Both the position numbers and the translations under genes were made by a program. The notes beneath the pieces were generated by a model. The model was given only the letters and a program-made list of their open reading frames with translations. It was not told the origin of the DNA and ran no database searches. Below, piece by piece: positions 33,121-33,401 of a DNA stretch of 33,401 nt. The DNA comes from Tenericutes bacterium 4572_104 (lineage in GTDB: Bacteria; Bacillota_I; Bacilli_A; Izemoplasmatales; UBA5603): assembly GCA_002084435.1 (NCBI GenBank), contig NBLG01000014.1, positions 1 to 33,401 of the forward strand, in the 5' to 3' direction. Every line of letters begins with the position of its first letter. Within the stretch, counting starts at the first letter, position 1.

Positions 33121-33401
33121 ATGAAAAAAATAATTTTAGTATTTGTTATGTTATTAGGTTTAGGTTTTGTTAATGTTAGTACGAGCAATTTTGTTAAATA
33201 CAACAATAATAATGATTTGGATTTATTAGATTTTGAAGACTCTGGAGAGCCTGAATACATTTTATTAGATTTTGAAGATTCAGGTGAACCTGAGTACATT
33301 TTATTAGATTTTGAAGACTCTGGAGAGCCTGAATACATCTTATTGGATTTTGAAGATTCTGGAGAACCTGAGTACATTTTATTAGACTTTGAAGACTCTG
33401 G
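33121..33401 (+). CDS. secreted tandem-repeat peptide precursor, candidate multi-copy pheromone (3' end off window)
   Basis: 93 full codons are visible and the gene continues past the right edge. It begins MKKIILVFVMLLGLGFVNVS, a typical Sec signal peptide, then a short linker (about TSNFVKYNNNNDLD) and perfect 13-residue repeats LLDFEDSGEPEYI: residues 35-47, 48-60, 61-73, 74-86 and a partial fifth copy. The repeat has five acidic and no basic residues. It has its own promoter and GAGGTG site and lies divergent to an RRNPP regulator. I infer a precursor that releases many copies of one signalling peptide. Alternatives are a repeat-rich surface protein or adhesin. The mature peptide ends cannot be read from the sequence. 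Confidence 0.75.
   Translation, partial: MKKIILVFVMLLGLGFVNVSTSNFVKYNNNNDLDLLDFEDSGEPEYILLDFEDSGEPEYILLDFEDSGEPEYILLDFEDSGEPEYILLDFEDS
33223..33401 (+). repeat. 39-bp tandem repeats encoding a 13-residue unit
   Basis: Units at 33223-33261, 33262-33300, 33301-33339, 33340-33378 and a partial unit to the edge. All differences are in third codon positions (for example GAC/GAT, GAG/GAA, TCT/TCA), leaving the peptide identical. Copies 1 and 3 are nearly the same, as are 2 and 4, suggesting a 78-bp two-unit block was duplicated. Confidence 0.95.

Noticed and set aside
33090..33377. Minus-strand reading frame with repeats of MYSGSPESSKSNK opposite the repeat-peptide gene
   Set aside because: It is open only because the 39-bp repeats are in register and share wobble positions. 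It has no ribosome site or signal peptide, and its end runs into low-complexity hydrophobic residues across the opposite promoter region.
33223..33401. CRISPR array
   Set aside because: The 39-bp repeats are directly adjacent with no spacers and encode a continuous peptide.
1..33401. Mollicutes code with TGA as tryptophan
   Set aside because: Conserved Trp positions use TGG and real stops include TGA (for example the EAL gene ends in TGA), so the standard bacterial code applies.

Overview
This is a 33.4 kb, very AT-rich bacterial window in which almost every gene lies on the minus strand. All reading frames work with the ordinary code: TGG encodes Trp and no essential in-frame TGA was seen. 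The low GC, the class III fructose-bisphosphatase and the gene style suggest a low-GC Bacillota or a free-living Mollicutes-like lineage (Acholeplasma/Izemoplasma-like). That placement is an inference; no rRNA or other marker is present. There are no tRNAs, rRNAs, insertion sequences, phage genes or CRISPR arrays.

Layout from left to right. Positions 1-2.1 kb hold housekeeping genes: an NAD(P)HX epimerase cut by the window edge, a TraX-like membrane protein and exonuclease III. At 2.2-2.7 kb is a plus-strand guanine deaminase, which ends at a perfect bidirectional terminator shared with the minus-strand genes. From 22.6 down to 2.7 kb runs one tightly packed minus-strand operon of about 20 kb for anaerobic purine breakdown. 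In transcription order it contains a MocA/YgfJ-like Mo-cofactor nucleotidyltransferase, a three-subunit molybdenum hydroxylase (FAD, 2Fe-2S, Mo), a small membrane protein, an XdhC-like factor, a P-loop NTPase, a hydantoinase, SsnA, a PreA-like flavoprotein, a second three-subunit molybdenum hydroxylase, adenine deaminase, two tandem fold-type-II PLP enzymes, YgeY, YgeW and finally a 2'-5' RNA ligase family protein. Adenine and guanine would be deaminated, oxidised by the hydroxylases, reduced and ring-opened by the PreA-like, SsnA and hydantoinase enzymes, and the pieces processed by YgeY, YgeW and the PLP enzymes. Two lesions stand out: an exact 41-bp tandem duplication that shifts the frame of ssnA, and an apparent deletion junction joining the membrane-protein gene to an N-terminally truncated xdhC.

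Positions 22.7-29.9 kb hold a cytoplasmic 5'-nucleotidase-like phosphoesterase, class III Fbp, a DUF819 membrane protein, a GNAT-like protein and two small membrane proteins.

The right end (30.0-33.4 kb) is the most interesting part. A membrane PAS-GGDEF-EAL protein (GGDEF degenerate, EAL residues kept) is followed by an RRNPP-type HTH-TPR regulator. Divergent from the regulator, and cut by the window edge, is a Sec-signal-bearing precursor made of perfect 13-residue repeats (LLDFEDSGEPEYI). A nearly identical 19-bp block (16/19 matches), containing a palindrome, sits at the same distance upstream of the -10 box of both the repeat-peptide gene and the EAL gene. I interpret this as a candidate peptide quorum-sensing module in which a multi-copy pheromone precursor and its RRNPP receptor control a c-di-GMP phosphodiesterase. 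The sequence elements are directly visible; the function is inferred.
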